The notes under the pieces were generated by a model. The model did not search any database. It saw only the letters and a list, made by a program, of their open reading frames with translations, and was not told where the DNA came from. A program made the translations under genes and the position numbers. Shown piece after piece: positions 30,801-38,856 of a DNA stretch of 42,224 nt. How positions within the stretch are numbered: position 1 is the stretch's first letter; each line of letters starts with the position of its first letter. Source of the stretch: an uncultured Clostridia bacterium (GTDB taxonomy: Bacteria > Bacillota > Clostridia > Christensenellales > Borkfalkiaceae); assembly GCA_934254725.1 (NCBI GenBank), contig CAKQLR010000014.1, positions 1 through 42,224 on the forward strand, given 5' to 3'.

Positions 30801-32869
30801 GCCTTGACGAATCCACCTGCAAACAGATAGCGGGAACGGAAATGGAAATATCCAGTTCCGGCACGTGCGACGTAAACGAATTGACGTTCCACTTCCCGAA
30901 CGACCTTAAAGTCGGTTGGAACTATCTTTTATTCGACATCAAAACTGCTACGAGAACGGGCGGCGAGTGCGATCTTACCGCGGTTAACTTCGTAGGTTTC
31001 ATCAAAACTGGTCTTAGCGGAATAAGAGTTTACTTCGACGACCTCCGCGCTATAGAAAGCAGATTCGCTTTGGCGGAAACGACGGAAAAGATAGACAAGA
31101 AGATAATCCTCGACTGCGATAAGGTTGTAGACGGCGTATTCGCAGGACTTACCGTTGACGACGAAAACGCTAAAGAAGGTGTTGCTTCTCTTACCACTAA
31201 CGGACAGAACAAGGACGAAATCCTTACCGCTACGTTTGCACCCGTTAAAACAGGTCTTTCGCTCAAGGGCGACAACGAACTCGGTTATACGTTCTGGTTC
31301 TATGTAGAAAAACTTGAAAATCTCTCTTCGCTCTCGGTTGAACTTTCGAGCAGCGCGGATTGCGACAATTTCGAATTGGAATGGTCGATAGACCTTGCAA
31401 ATCTTGAAAGCGGTTGGAACTGGATTACTTTGAAAGCTTTCGACGCTCAGAGAGTAGGCGGCGTTATAGACGTTGACAGCATCGTAAGGACGAGAATTAT
31501 CGCGTTCGGCAAAGACGGCACTACTAACACTATTAAGCTCGACTGCTTCCAAATAGTAGACTCCACTATAGAAGGCGCTTTCGACAAGGTTGAAACCAAG
31601 AAAGTTCTTAACCCCGTAACCTACGTTGACGCAAACGACTGCGAACAGGCTTGGGAGAACGGTACGGTTGACGAAACCAACAAGAAAGCAGGTTTCGCTT
31701 CTATCCTCGTTAAAGGTAACGGCAACGCTACGGTAAGCGCTTCCGGCACCGTAAATACGGGTAAAACAGACCTTCTCGTAACTAACTATAAACAAAACAA
31801 TAAATTGGGCGTAAGCTTCTGGTTGTTCGTTGAAGACACTACAAAAGTTTCTTCCGTAACCTTCACGCTTACCGCAGGCACCGGATCCATAACCTGGACG
31901 CTTGCAGGTCTTGAAAACGGTTGGAACTGGGTAGTACTCAGCGTCGCTGACAATACCGTTTCGGTAACTGGCAATGCGGATGCGGATAACATCACTCTTG
32001 CAACTCTTACCGTAAACGCTGCCGTAACGGAAGAAGCTACGGCTGACTTCACCGTAAGAATAGACAGAGTTAAAGTAATCAACGCAGGCGTAGAAGCAAA
32101 CTACGCTGAACCCGCAGACGAATCTCAGAACAGAAATTATGTCAAAGAGTTGGTTATCATCGATTGTAACACCGCAGGCGGAACAATCTTCACCGGCAAC
32201 AAGGTTGACAAGGAAGATTACAGATACGGTAACGGTTCCGTTTACACCTCGGGTGCAGGATACGCGCTCAACGCGACCGACCTCGACGTAGGCAAAACAG
32301 ACCTTACAAAAGACACCATAGTTCTTGCGTTCTGGGTATGGATTGAAAATCCCGCATTGTACAACAAAGAGGGCATAGACGGTCAGGTTGAGCTTTCCTC
32401 CAACAACGCGTACGATAAGGCGGAAATCAACTGGAACTTCATCCCCGTAGCAAAGACTCTTTCTCAGGGTTGGAACTGGGTTGTATTCAGAGGCTCCGAA
32501 GCAGAAGTTTCCGACGGTATGCCTGACTTCGACAATCTCCGCAGATTTAGAATCTATGTTAATAATATAGACTCGAGCATGTTGAAGGTTGACAGAATAA
32601 CCATCGGTTACGTCGGTAACGAGAGTTTATTCACCGCTCCCGATTGGGAAAAGGAAATCGACAAGAACGGTACCTTCAAAGGACCTAACGGCAAACTTCC
32701 CGAAAACAACACTTATATAGAAGTTGACTTCGAAGAAGCAGAAGCCTTCACCGCTATAGAAGAAGCGGGTTGCGAATCCAACGCGGGCGCAGAATGCGGC
32801 ATTATCGCGGTTGTAGCTATCGCACTCTCCGTAGTTCTGAAAAGAAAACAGAAAAGCGAAGTAAGATAA
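27869..32869 (+). CDS. Giant surface protein with nine GWN-containing beta modules
   Basis: 1666 residues. An N-terminal signal peptide (residues 1-32, cleaved near VSYADD) is followed by nine modules of 144-189 residues. Each contains a GWN motif preceding a beta strand (start positions 157, 346, 519, 691, 872, 1016, 1182, 1351, 1534) and, about 30-50 residues later, a strand ending in D.[IF]. The first four share GKGALSLRLY-type and DVCS..Y.D segments; the last five share E.SSSG..D and GG..D segments, so two sub-types alternate by position in the chain. This looks like repeated carbohydrate-binding-like beta-sandwich domains (inference; no catalytic motif seen). Near the C-terminus a Cys-containing motif (GCES, residues 1634-1637) precedes a membrane helix and a KRKQK tail. 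AGGAGG lies close to the ATG, 13 nt after the GxGYxYP gene. Confidence 0.85.
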   Translation: MKNITKKIFLSILSVLLAFSVGATLYVNVSYADDGYLFNGNTSMIASTYQGTGKATSATKDAAPEGLSGKSYVYTNENASVTFSYVSTVKKNTIGGYDAVRIIAKFATDMAPETLQFGVFNLAGALGEGESLKNSCIMDAAGIRWEKGSGVSSITAGWNVITLPLDKTDAFDGFARNGYIISNDERQEIDSFAIRAFGGGTVFEVDIYSVELVTISDTVKPGVKVYGQEEVEEPDTSDVTIAFSSLGGFGEGTANIAGKEYKTYETNGWAGFLNYMVTDKTYNIKDIADTGKGALSLRLYITDETVLNAYKNASTLNIDVCSAENYNDDNKYTFVPNNIFENLKIGWNKLVLPFAKANEKKDIDFTTIRHFRFNGGGFAAGTNTVKLADFRFVVTDYTENTVVDESTVIPAVKSWEDLTKGTAEINGTNYDTYGCTGWGGFAKKLIFDKPYDASFVNSTGKGALVMYFYIENENLLAQYISLGNDNNSWNIDVYGSDAYSDSLKLSYNIGGMFKDFVCGWNKIILPFDKADEKNNMNFETICAIRLNCTAFGIGRDNNIAVAGLTFTTTDYTEKTVEGKITDVTFGLTDAGEGLNVSEITVGDNTFDGVYVNGCGGYVRVLTLDETYDVLALKNSGRGALAFRFYFKDEADLNYYKSVTTFNFDVCSSDTYSDDHKASFNIAGAFSMCEVGWNRVIIPLSAGVIDANGSVDWSSIKNIRVNASQVGGTATNTGFGDISVILSDVTELTVEGYVPPEPEPGNYREPCDVDSGLHIESFDEAFGDGAKETGTGFVKEGAASMRLTGQGTAGTGKVLAHTFNLSGYDALSFNLYVDDAATFLAMADGQLELTSSGRFDDNNEYHWELKNLKLKDGWNYVVLYFKDAVKSGDVDITKIDYMRFYFVGLSSTVTTIFDDMHVHKTEGALIEGFDGSFRNYVENTVGKVGNCLNMSGDGWQDRVKYSEPVDISDADKIAMWVNCLDESTCKQIAGTEMEISSSGTCDVNELTFHFPNDLKVGWNYLLFDIKTATRTGGECDLTAVNFVGFIKTGLSGIRVYFDDLRAIESRFALAETTEKIDKKIILDCDKVVDGVFAGLTVDDENAKEGVASLTTNGQNKDEILTATFAPVKTGLSLKGDNELGYTFWFYVEKLENLSSLSVELSSSADCDNFELEWSIDLANLESGWNWITLKAFDAQRVGGVIDVDSIVRTRIIAFGKDGTTNTIKLDCFQIVDSTIEGAFDKVETKKVLNPVTYVDANDCEQAWENGTVDETNKKAGFASILVKGNGNATVSASGTVNTGKTDLLVTNYKQNNKLGVSFWLFVEDTTKVSSVTFTLTAGTGSITWTLAGLENGWNWVVLSVADNTVSVTGNADADNITLATLTVNAAVTEEATADFTVRIDRVKVINAGVEANYAEPADESQNRNYVKELVIIDCNTAGGTIFTGNKVDKEDYRYGNGSVYTSGAGYALNATDLDVGKTDLTKDTIVLAFWVWIENPALYNKEGIDGQVELSSNNAYDKAEINWNFIPVAKTLSQGWNWVVFRGSEAEVSDGMPDFDNLRRFRIYVNNIDSSMLKVDRITIGYVGNESLFTAPDWEKEIDKNGTFKGPNGKLPENNTYIEVDFEEAEAFTAIEEAGCESNAGAECGIIAVVAIALSVVLKRKQKSEVR

Positions 32870-32903
32870 CTTTTATTCGGCTTATAACCTATATGACCGA
32901 AAG

Positions 32904-32935
32904 AACTGCCGAGCAGAAAAATCTGCTCGGCAGTT
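32904..32935 (+). other. Perfect 13-bp hairpin after the giant gene
   Basis: AACTGCCGAGCAG (32904-32916) and CTGCTCGGCAGTT (32923-32935) pair exactly around AAAAAT. No T-run follows in either direction (rightward TAAAAAG), so it is a weak or assisted terminator, or an mRNA stabiliser. Confidence 0.75.
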
Positions 32936-32973
32936 AAAAAGTTATTTAAAAAACAATGTATGTTTTTAACGAA

Positions 32974-32994
32974 AAATGATTTTTTTTATCATTT
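32974..32994. promoter_or_regulatory. Inverted repeat before the GH38 promoter
   Basis: AAATGAT (32974-32980), seven T, ATCATTT (32988-32994), then CTTTTT. A further AAATGAT copy lies at 33016-33022, next to the -10. Possible operator. Confidence 0.35.
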
Positions 32995-32998
32995 CTTT

Positions 32999-33027
32999 TT
33001 GCATTTATGCGGGGAAAATGATAAAAT
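32999..33027 (+). promoter_or_regulatory. Promoter of the GH38 gene
   Basis: TTGCAT (32999-33004), 17 nt, TAAAAT (33022-33027). The leader includes a CGAAG/CTTCG hairpin (about 33058-33073) just before the ribosome site AGGTGG. Confidence 0.5.
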
Positions 33028-33093
33028 AAATAACACAATAATTACAAATATCCTTTTTCGAAGCCGAGACTTCGGATAAACAGGTGGCGTTTA

Positions 33094-35742
33094 ATGAAAA
33101 AATTCGTAGTAATATCTCACACGCATTGGGACAGAGAATGGTATATGCCTTTCGAGCAGTTCAGGCTTAAACTTATCGACCTTATCGACAACCTGCTCGA
33201 CATATTAGCAAAGGACGAAAATTATATTTTCCACCTTGACGCGCAAACGATCGTTCTGGAGGACTACCTTGAAATAAAGTCTCAGAACCGCGCGTTGCTT
33301 GAAAAGTATATTACCAAAGGCAATATTTTAGTGGGACCGTGGTACCTTCAGAACGACTTCTATTACACGAGCGGCGAGGCTACCGTAAGAAATCTTATTA
33401 CTGGCAGAAAAATAGCCGAAAGCTTCGGTAAATGCTCCGAAGTAGGCTATGCTCCCGACCAGTTCGGAAACGTCTCTCAGCTTCCGCAGATACTGAACGG
33501 CTTCGGCATAGACAGCTTTATTTTCGGACGCGGAAATCAGGTACTTAAAAAGGACGAAAACGGCGCTCTCGTTCCGGAACCGACTCCCGCGGAGTTCATA
33601 TGGCGGGGAGAGGACGGCAGCGAATGTATAGCCGTTTGCCTTAAATACTGGTATAATAACGCCCAGCATATTCCCGAAGAAAGCAAGCTTGCAAACCTTC
33701 TTCTGGATATAAACGAAAAGAATTTCGAGGGATTTAACGTTACACCGTACATTCTTCTGATGAACGGTGTAGACCACCTCGAACCGCAGGAGGACGTAAA
33801 CGAAATTCTCGCTCTGCTCAGAAGAGAGGGCAGAGATATAAGACAGTATTCCCTTGACGAGTACGTTTCCTGCATAAAGGAATATATAAAAGAAAACGGG
33901 ATAAAGCCGAGCGTTTATACGGGCGCGCTTAATAAAGGCTGCGACGAAGCCGTGCTTAAAGGTTGCCGTTCTTCGAGGGTTTATCTTAAAATTGCCAACA
34001 CAAGGGCTCAGGACCTTCTTGAAAGCGAAATAGAGCCTCTTTACGCTTATCTTGCAGAGAGCGGTCTTGACGGGGTAAATCCTTCTTCGGAGATAAATTA
34101 TCTTTGGAAACAGCTTATGAAAAACCACCCGCACGACAGCATTTGCGGCTGCTCGCGCGACGAGGTTCACGCCCATATGGAGGATAACTTCAAAAAGATA
34201 AACGAAATGGGCGGCGAGGTGTTAAAACGCGGGCTTAAAATTTTAACTTCCCACGTAAACAGGGAGGGCAGAAATCAGTCGGATTGGTTTACCGTAGCTT
34301 TCAATCCTCATGCTGTGGAAACGGAAGATGTTATCACGGCGGAGCTGTACGTTCCGACCGATATGCCCATTGAAAGTTTTGCGGTTACAAACGAAAACGG
34401 AGAGGCTGTTCCGTATGAACTGCTCAGCGAAGAAAAAGCCGTTTTAGACGTGTTTTCGGGGCTTAATCTGCCGGGCGTAATAGATTGCACGCTTTATCGT
34501 TTCAGCTTTTTAAGCGGCAAAATACCCGCATTTTCGCACAAAGAATACGTCATTAAAACAAACGCAAAGCCCGTTTTTGCGAAAAAAGAGTTCGACGGAT
34601 TTGAAAATTCCTTCATAAAGGTCGAAACGGACGGCAAAGACTTGATTTTTACGGACAAAAAGAGCGGGAAAGCATATAAAAACCCGTTTTATATTATCGA
34701 CGAAGCGGATAGGGGAGACTCCTACGTGTTCAGACCGAGCGCAAAAGAGAAGCCTTTAAAGATTCTGCAAAGTGCCGCAAATCTCACAAAAAACGGCGTT
34801 TTCGAGAAAGAAATAACGCTTAGCTATTCATACGCTTGCCCGAAAGATTACGACTTTACCGCAGATATGCGCAATAAAGAAACCAAGGAAATGATAGGGG
34901 AAGTTAAAATCAAACTTGCCAGCGACGGAAAGGTTGAAATAAACTATTCCGTAAACAACGTTTGCAAGGATCATAAAATCCGTTTCGGTTTCGATTTCGG
35001 CGTGAATGCGGACGGACTTGTTACGGACAGCGCGTTCGACTTCGGCAAATCCGATGGAACGGAGTGCTTCGAGTACACGCTTGACCGTTCGGTTTGCAAT
35101 TCCACTTTTGCGTACGCGAGCGATAATAAAAACGCGTTCACGGTATATACGGAAGGTCAGCACGAAGCTGAGCTTGCCCCCGGCGGTATGGTGATAACAC
35201 TTGCGCGTTGCACAGGCTATATAAATAAAACTCCCGACTGCGTGCCTACGGGCGGAGCGCAGTGGATTGTTCCCGGCAATCAATGCCTCAGGGAAATGAG
35301 CGGAAGGCTCGGGCTGGAACTCGGCGTTCAAACGCCCGCAAGTTGCTTTGCCGAGGCAAAAGTATTCAGAACGGGACTTTTAACCGCTACCGATTCCTTT
35401 GACAAAAAGACCTATTCCCGCGGCAGATTTGCAGTGCAGAGCGCCGAGCTTGAAAAGTATTATTTCTCCAAAGACAAGTTTGAAGGCAAGGTTGTAACCC
35501 CGTCTGCAAAGTTCCGTTTCGAGGGCGAAGACGTTATCAATACAAGCTACCGTATTGCCGAAAGCGGCTTTGCGGAAGCGAGATTCGTGAACTTTAAAAG
35601 CTCTGACGGAACGCTTAAAATTGCCTATGACGGGGCGTTTGAACTGGTCAGACTTGACGGAAAGGAAACGCTTCAATCGTTTGAAAAAGAGGCGTATGTC
35701 GCGCTTAAACCCAAGCAAATAATAACTATAAGATTTAAGTAA
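33094..35742 (+). CDS. Alpha-mannosidase, glycoside hydrolase family 38
   Basis: 882 residues, no signal peptide, so cytoplasmic. It hydrolyses alpha-mannosides with retention, using a zinc ion. Visible: the N-terminal SHTHWDREWYM (His11 and Asp13 as zinc ligands by family analogy), YAPDQFGNVSQLPQIL with Asp122 as predicted nucleophile, and NHPHDSICGCSRDEVH with His347 as a further ligand. The C-terminal half (about 400-882) is the beta-sandwich region common to the family. Length is normal. AGGTGG precedes the ATG. It lies 224 nt after the giant surface-protein gene, with a hairpin and a possible own promoter between. It gives the best clue to the locus: imported oligosaccharides are probably trimmed of alpha-mannose here. 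Confidence 0.95.
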   Translation: MKKFVVISHTHWDREWYMPFEQFRLKLIDLIDNLLDILAKDENYIFHLDAQTIVLEDYLEIKSQNRALLEKYITKGNILVGPWYLQNDFYYTSGEATVRNLITGRKIAESFGKCSEVGYAPDQFGNVSQLPQILNGFGIDSFIFGRGNQVLKKDENGALVPEPTPAEFIWRGEDGSECIAVCLKYWYNNAQHIPEESKLANLLLDINEKNFEGFNVTPYILLMNGVDHLEPQEDVNEILALLRREGRDIRQYSLDEYVSCIKEYIKENGIKPSVYTGALNKGCDEAVLKGCRSSRVYLKIANTRAQDLLESEIEPLYAYLAESGLDGVNPSSEINYLWKQLMKNHPHDSICGCSRDEVHAHMEDNFKKINEMGGEVLKRGLKILTSHVNREGRNQSDWFTVAFNPHAVETEDVITAELYVPTDMPIESFAVTNENGEAVPYELLSEEKAVLDVFSGLNLPGVIDCTLYRFSFLSGKIPAFSHKEYVIKTNAKPVFAKKEFDGFENSFIKVETDGKDLIFTDKKSGKAYKNPFYIIDEADRGDSYVFRPSAKEKPLKILQSAANLTKNGVFEKEITLSYSYACPKDYDFTADMRNKETKEMIGEVKIKLASDGKVEINYSVNNVCKDHKIRFGFDFGVNADGLVTDSAFDFGKSDGTECFEYTLDRSVCNSTFAYASDNKNAFTVYTEGQHEAELAPGGMVITLARCTGYINKTPDCVPTGGAQWIVPGNQCLREMSGRLGLELGVQTPASCFAEAKVFRTGLLTATDSFDKKTYSRGRFAVQSAELEKYYFSKDKFEGKVVTPSAKFRFEGEDVINTSYRIAESGFAEARFVNFKSSDGTLKIAYDGAFELVRLDGKETLQSFEKEAYVALKPKQIITIRFK

Positions 35743-35749
35743 TTATTTA

Positions 35750-36043
35750 TAGGGATTTCATTCTTCATCACTAATTATTTTTGCGTGAATAAATCGGTTT
35801 TTGCTTTGTTAAACTTCCTCATAGTGCGTTTAGCACAATTTCGGTCGTTTGCCTTGCAAAAACCGTACCGCCAAGCGGCGATTTCTTATCCGCAAAAACG
35901 CGTAGCGCCGCAAAGTGCGTATTTTTAAATTATTTTTTGTGAGCGTGAGGGTTGCTGTGCCGGGCGCACCGCTCCCGAACGCTCACGGAAAAGAGCTAAA
36001 AAGCCGCCTTTCCGGTAGTTAGTGATAAGGAATGGAATCCCTA
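35750..36043. mobile_element. MITE-like element with terminal inverted repeats and TA ends
   Basis: A 294-bp gene-free block bounded by 25-bp inverted repeats, 35750-35774 and 36019-36043 (22 of 25 match; both outer ends are TAGGGATT). The outermost TA on each side fits a TA target duplication as made by IS630/Tc1-mariner transposases. The interior holds no ORF but several stems, notably GTGAGCGT/ACGCTCAC in 35940-35990 and CCGC/GCGG. A decayed copy of one end is at 2286-2346. It occupies most of the spacer after the GH38 gene. Confidence 0.7.
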
Positions 36044-36049
36044 AAAAGA

Positions 36050-36085
36050 AAAATCCGAATGCTTAGTTTGCATTCGGATTTTTTA
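36050..36085. terminator. Bidirectional terminator after the MITE-like element
   Basis: AAATCCGAATGC (36051-36062) pairs with GCATTCGGATTT (36070-36081) and a T-run follows; the left flank is A-rich. It can end the GH38 transcript and the leftward mscL transcript. Confidence 0.9.
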
Positions 36086-36117
36086 ATGTCTTAAAAAAAT
36101 TCGCAAGAAAAATAAAA

Positions 36118-36690
36118 TTATTTTTTCTCTTTTAAAGTTTCGAGTATCTCCGCAAGAAGAGCTTCCGTCTTGGTAGGTTCGGCAGCTTTTTCTTTTTCCT
36201 CGGCTTCCTTGGCAGCTTTTTCTGCCGCGGCAAGTTCGTCGCGTTCTTTTGCCATATCTGCTATCTGCTTGCGTTTAAGTCCCTGACGTCTTAATTTGTT
36301 GTACTCCGCAGGGGTGTAGCCCATATAGAATACGCCGCCCGCGTCTTTAACAGAGTTGATTGCTTTTATAATGCAGAAAAGCATGAACGCTATAAGAATG
36401 AAGTTGATTATAGCGGTTATGAACGCGCCCCAATCTATATATATGGATTTAACCATATCGACAGCGCCGTCTGCGTCCGTCACCTTTTTAAGGAAGGTAA
36501 CTGCGTCCGCAAATCCGTCCGTGCCGCCCGTTATCAAAAGAAGCAGCCAGTTTATAAGCGGCATAAGAATTTTGTTTGTAAGCGCCGTTACTATTGCCGT
36601 GAACGCGCTGCCTACGATAACGCCGACAGCCATATCTACCACGTTTCCGCGGGTTATGAACTTTTTGAATTCGTTAAAGAAATTTTTCAT
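36118..36690 (-). CDS. mscL: Large-conductance mechanosensitive channel MscL
   Basis: 190 residues, longer than the usual 130-150. It forms a pentameric membrane pore that opens on osmotic downshock. Visible: the N-terminal amphipathic EFKKFITRGNVVDMAVGVIVGSAFTAIVTAL with the first helix, an extended loop (GGTDGFADAVTFLKKVTDADGAVD), the second helix WGAFITAIINFILIAFMLFCIIKAIN, and a long charged C-terminal helix rich in Ala, Lys and Glu (ERDELAAAEKAAKEAEEK), which accounts for the extra length. AGGAGA precedes the ATG. The gap to the upstream terminator (36711) is only about 20 nt, so there is no room for an independent promoter except inside the terminator region; transcription by readthrough is possible. 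Confidence 0.95.
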   Translation of the reverse strand: MKNFFNEFKKFITRGNVVDMAVGVIVGSAFTAIVTALTNKILMPLINWLLLLITGGTDGFADAVTFLKKVTDADGAVDMVKSIYIDWGAFITAIINFILIAFMLFCIIKAINSVKDAGGVFYMGYTPAEYNKLRRQGLKRKQIADMAKERDELAAAEKAAKEAEEKEKAAEPTKTEALLAEILETLKEKK

Positions 36691-36710
36691 TTTTTCCGTC
36701 TCCTTTAGTA

Positions 36711-36746
36711 AAAAACGATACCGCGAGCAATAACCTCTCGCGGTAT
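36711..36746 (-). terminator. Terminator of the surface lipoprotein gene
   Basis: ATACCGCGAG (36718-36727) pairs with CTCGCGGTAT (36737-36746), and leftward a T-run follows. It sits 21 nt beyond the lipoprotein stop (36768) and just upstream of mscL, so it may be a partial terminator. Confidence 0.8.
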
Positions 36747-36767
36747 ACGGTGCTTTTTGATTTAGTT

Positions 36768-38558
36768 TTATTTGCCGCGCTTCTTAGCGATTATCGCTAC
36801 AAATCCGCCCATCATAGCCGCAGCGATGATTGCCGAACCGGTAACTGCGGAAGAGCAGGAGTCCGTGCTGTCGTCGGAGGAAGAAGAATCGCTTTCGGGA
36901 TACGTCTTTTCAAGGTAATCGTCAATTTCCTTCTGAGCGTCTTCGCCGATTAAGGAAACAACCTTAGTCCACATATAGTTAACAGAAGTTCTGTTGTTGC
37001 CGGTGAGGAATGCGCCGAGTTTTGTTTCCGCATTATCTTTATAGAAAGCTTTGTTCGTTTTCTCTTCGGTGAGGAAGTTCGTAACGAACGCTTGGATGTC
37101 GGCTTCCGCGGCTTCGGTTTTGCCGTCTTCGGTTTCTTTTAAGAGATCGGCTTCGAAGTCCTTTATTTCGGTTGCGAAAACGTATTCCTTATAATCGGAG
37201 GACGAGGGCATACCGAGAACGTATTCTTTGTCGCCTACCTTAACGGTTTCGGGCGCGTACCAGCTTGTGGAATAAGTGAGCGCGGAAATCTTTTCGGTCT
37301 TTGCGTCAGCGGGGATTTTGCCTTCGGTAAGGTTTATTCTGTAGTAAACGCCGCTTACCTGGCAGTAAAGATATGCGTCGGTAACGTAAGCGATCGAGCC
37401 GGAGAGGAGATCGCTGTCGGAGTATTCTACCGTAACGCCGTAGTTGTTTTCATAACTCAGGCGGTTTTTGTAGTTGTAAGAACAGAAACCGAGAGTGCTG
37501 TCGAGATACAAAATGTTATCGGGCGCGAAAAATATAGAGGTGGAAGCCAACGCCTTGCTTGCGTTAGCGCCGTCGTCGGTCATAACGGTAAGCTTTTCAT
37601 AGGTCGCTTCCGCGTCTGCTTCGAGAGTTTCGCCGATGTAAGCGTAGAAAGTGCGGGTGGAGGGAGCGGTATCTACCGAAGCGACGCTTAAGTAGAGGTA
37701 ACCGTTCTGTGCCGCGAGAAGGGTGAACTTAACGCCCTGAACGCCTTTGTTTTTATAAGTCGTTTCCGCAGTGTTTCTGTTGGAACCTGCGCCGTAAAGC
37801 ATAAGTTCTGCCACGTCTTTACCTATTTCGTTACGGTAAACCGCGTTGAAGCTTTCGGTGGAATTGAGGGCTTCGTTCTTAACGGAAGCGGTGTAGTATA
37901 AATACTTGCCGTCGTTTTTATCGAAAACGTAGCTTTCGTATTCGGTTTTGAAAACCTGCTTTCCGTCATCGCCGTAAACGTTAAGATACTTCTTGGTAAC
38001 GTCCGAACCGTTTTCCGTAACGGTTTCTTCGGTAAGGAAGGTAACGTACATTTTTTCGTCGACGTACTGGAATTTATAAGCGGCGGAATTGCCGTCCGAG
38101 CTGTTGGAAGTAGCTATTTTCTTTAAATCCGTTCCGTCGAGTTTTGCGGAGTAAAACTCTATTTCGGTATTCTTTACGGTACCGATTTTATCCTTTTCCG
38201 CGCTCGGGGTAGCGAAGTATATTCTGCCGTTGGCAACTGCGATACCCGCGGAGTAATAACTTGTAGAAACGAGTTTGGAAACAACGCATTCTACGGTTGC
38301 TTTCGAACCCTTTTCGAGGTCGGTTTTCTTAACGCGGGCGAGCGCGCCTTTTTCCACTTTGTTCAAAGTGTTGTCTTCGGTGTAAAGCTCGCTGCCGTTT
38401 ATAAAATAAACGTAATCGTCCGTTTCGGCCATAAAGCCGCCGACGGAAACGTTTTTGCCGTTATCGCCCGTCAAGGGGCTCTTTCCGCCGTCACAAGCGG
38501 TGAAAGCCATAAGCACGCACACGATAACCGTTACGATTGCCAAAAGTTTTTTGCTCAT
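36768..38558 (-). CDS. Surface lipoprotein with C-terminal Cys/TM anchor (DUF5050-like propeller)
   Basis: 596 residues. The signal ends at the lipobox FTAC (Cys22). Residues about 40-450 contain repeated YVYF, RIYFAT, KYLYYT, YLYLSV and ILYLDS strands, which suggests a beta-propeller (DUF5050-like). A helical region (about 470-560) and an acidic Ser/Asp linker follow. The C-terminus is SCSSAVTG, a hydrophobic segment and KKRGK. It thus carries both an N-terminal lipid anchor and a C-terminal membrane segment, and its tail resembles that of the giant surface protein at 27869. AAGGAG lies before the ATG. The promoter at 38727-38755 gives a 5' leader of about 160 nt that contains G+C-rich stems. 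Binding target unknown. Confidence 0.85.
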   Translation of the reverse strand: MSKKLLAIVTVIVCVLMAFTACDGGKSPLTGDNGKNVSVGGFMAETDDYVYFINGSELYTEDNTLNKVEKGALARVKKTDLEKGSKATVECVVSKLVSTSYYSAGIAVANGRIYFATPSAEKDKIGTVKNTEIEFYSAKLDGTDLKKIATSNSSDGNSAAYKFQYVDEKMYVTFLTEETVTENGSDVTKKYLNVYGDDGKQVFKTEYESYVFDKNDGKYLYYTASVKNEALNSTESFNAVYRNEIGKDVAELMLYGAGSNRNTAETTYKNKGVQGVKFTLLAAQNGYLYLSVASVDTAPSTRTFYAYIGETLEADAEATYEKLTVMTDDGANASKALASTSIFFAPDNILYLDSTLGFCSYNYKNRLSYENNYGVTVEYSDSDLLSGSIAYVTDAYLYCQVSGVYYRINLTEGKIPADAKTEKISALTYSTSWYAPETVKVGDKEYVLGMPSSSDYKEYVFATEIKDFEADLLKETEDGKTEAAEADIQAFVTNFLTEEKTNKAFYKDNAETKLGAFLTGNNRTSVNYMWTKVVSLIGEDAQKEIDDYLEKTYPESDSSSSDDSTDSCSSAVTGSAIIAAAMMGGFVAIIAKKRGK

Positions 38559-38726
38559 AAATGAACTCCTTTTCCCTCGCCCCGCGTCCTGAACGGAGCG
38601 GCGCGATAATTGACCTGCTGTTTTTCTTTTCCTGCGCGGGGGAAAGGTATATCAGGCGCACTTTCGGAATAACTTAATTGTGAGCCGAACCGTTCCGCGT
38701 ATTATCCACGCATAATATACTTGTAT

Positions 38727-38755
38727 ATTATACACTATAAATCTAAAATAATCAA
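38727..38755 (-). promoter_or_regulatory. Promoter of the surface lipoprotein gene
   Basis: Read leftward: TTGATT (38750-38755), 17 nt, TATAAT (38727-38732). The predicted start is near 38720, so the leader to 38558 is about 160 nt and contains a GCGCCGC..GCGGGGC-type structure. Confidence 0.78.
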
Positions 38756-38856
38756 TTGTTTTTTCGGTAATAAATACCACTCTTTTCATTTTTTTACCGT
38801 CGTTTTGAGTTTTTTGCGGGGCGCGCGCTCGAATATTAAAGGTGACGAGGTCTTTT

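Noticed and set aside
30929..31795. 288-codon open frame opposite the giant surface-protein gene
   Set aside because: Antisense shadow within repeated modules; no ribosome site or motif.
32693..32707. LPxTG sortase signal (LPEN) in the giant protein
   Set aside because: The tetrapeptide LPEN is not followed by T-G and lies more than 30 residues before the membrane helix.
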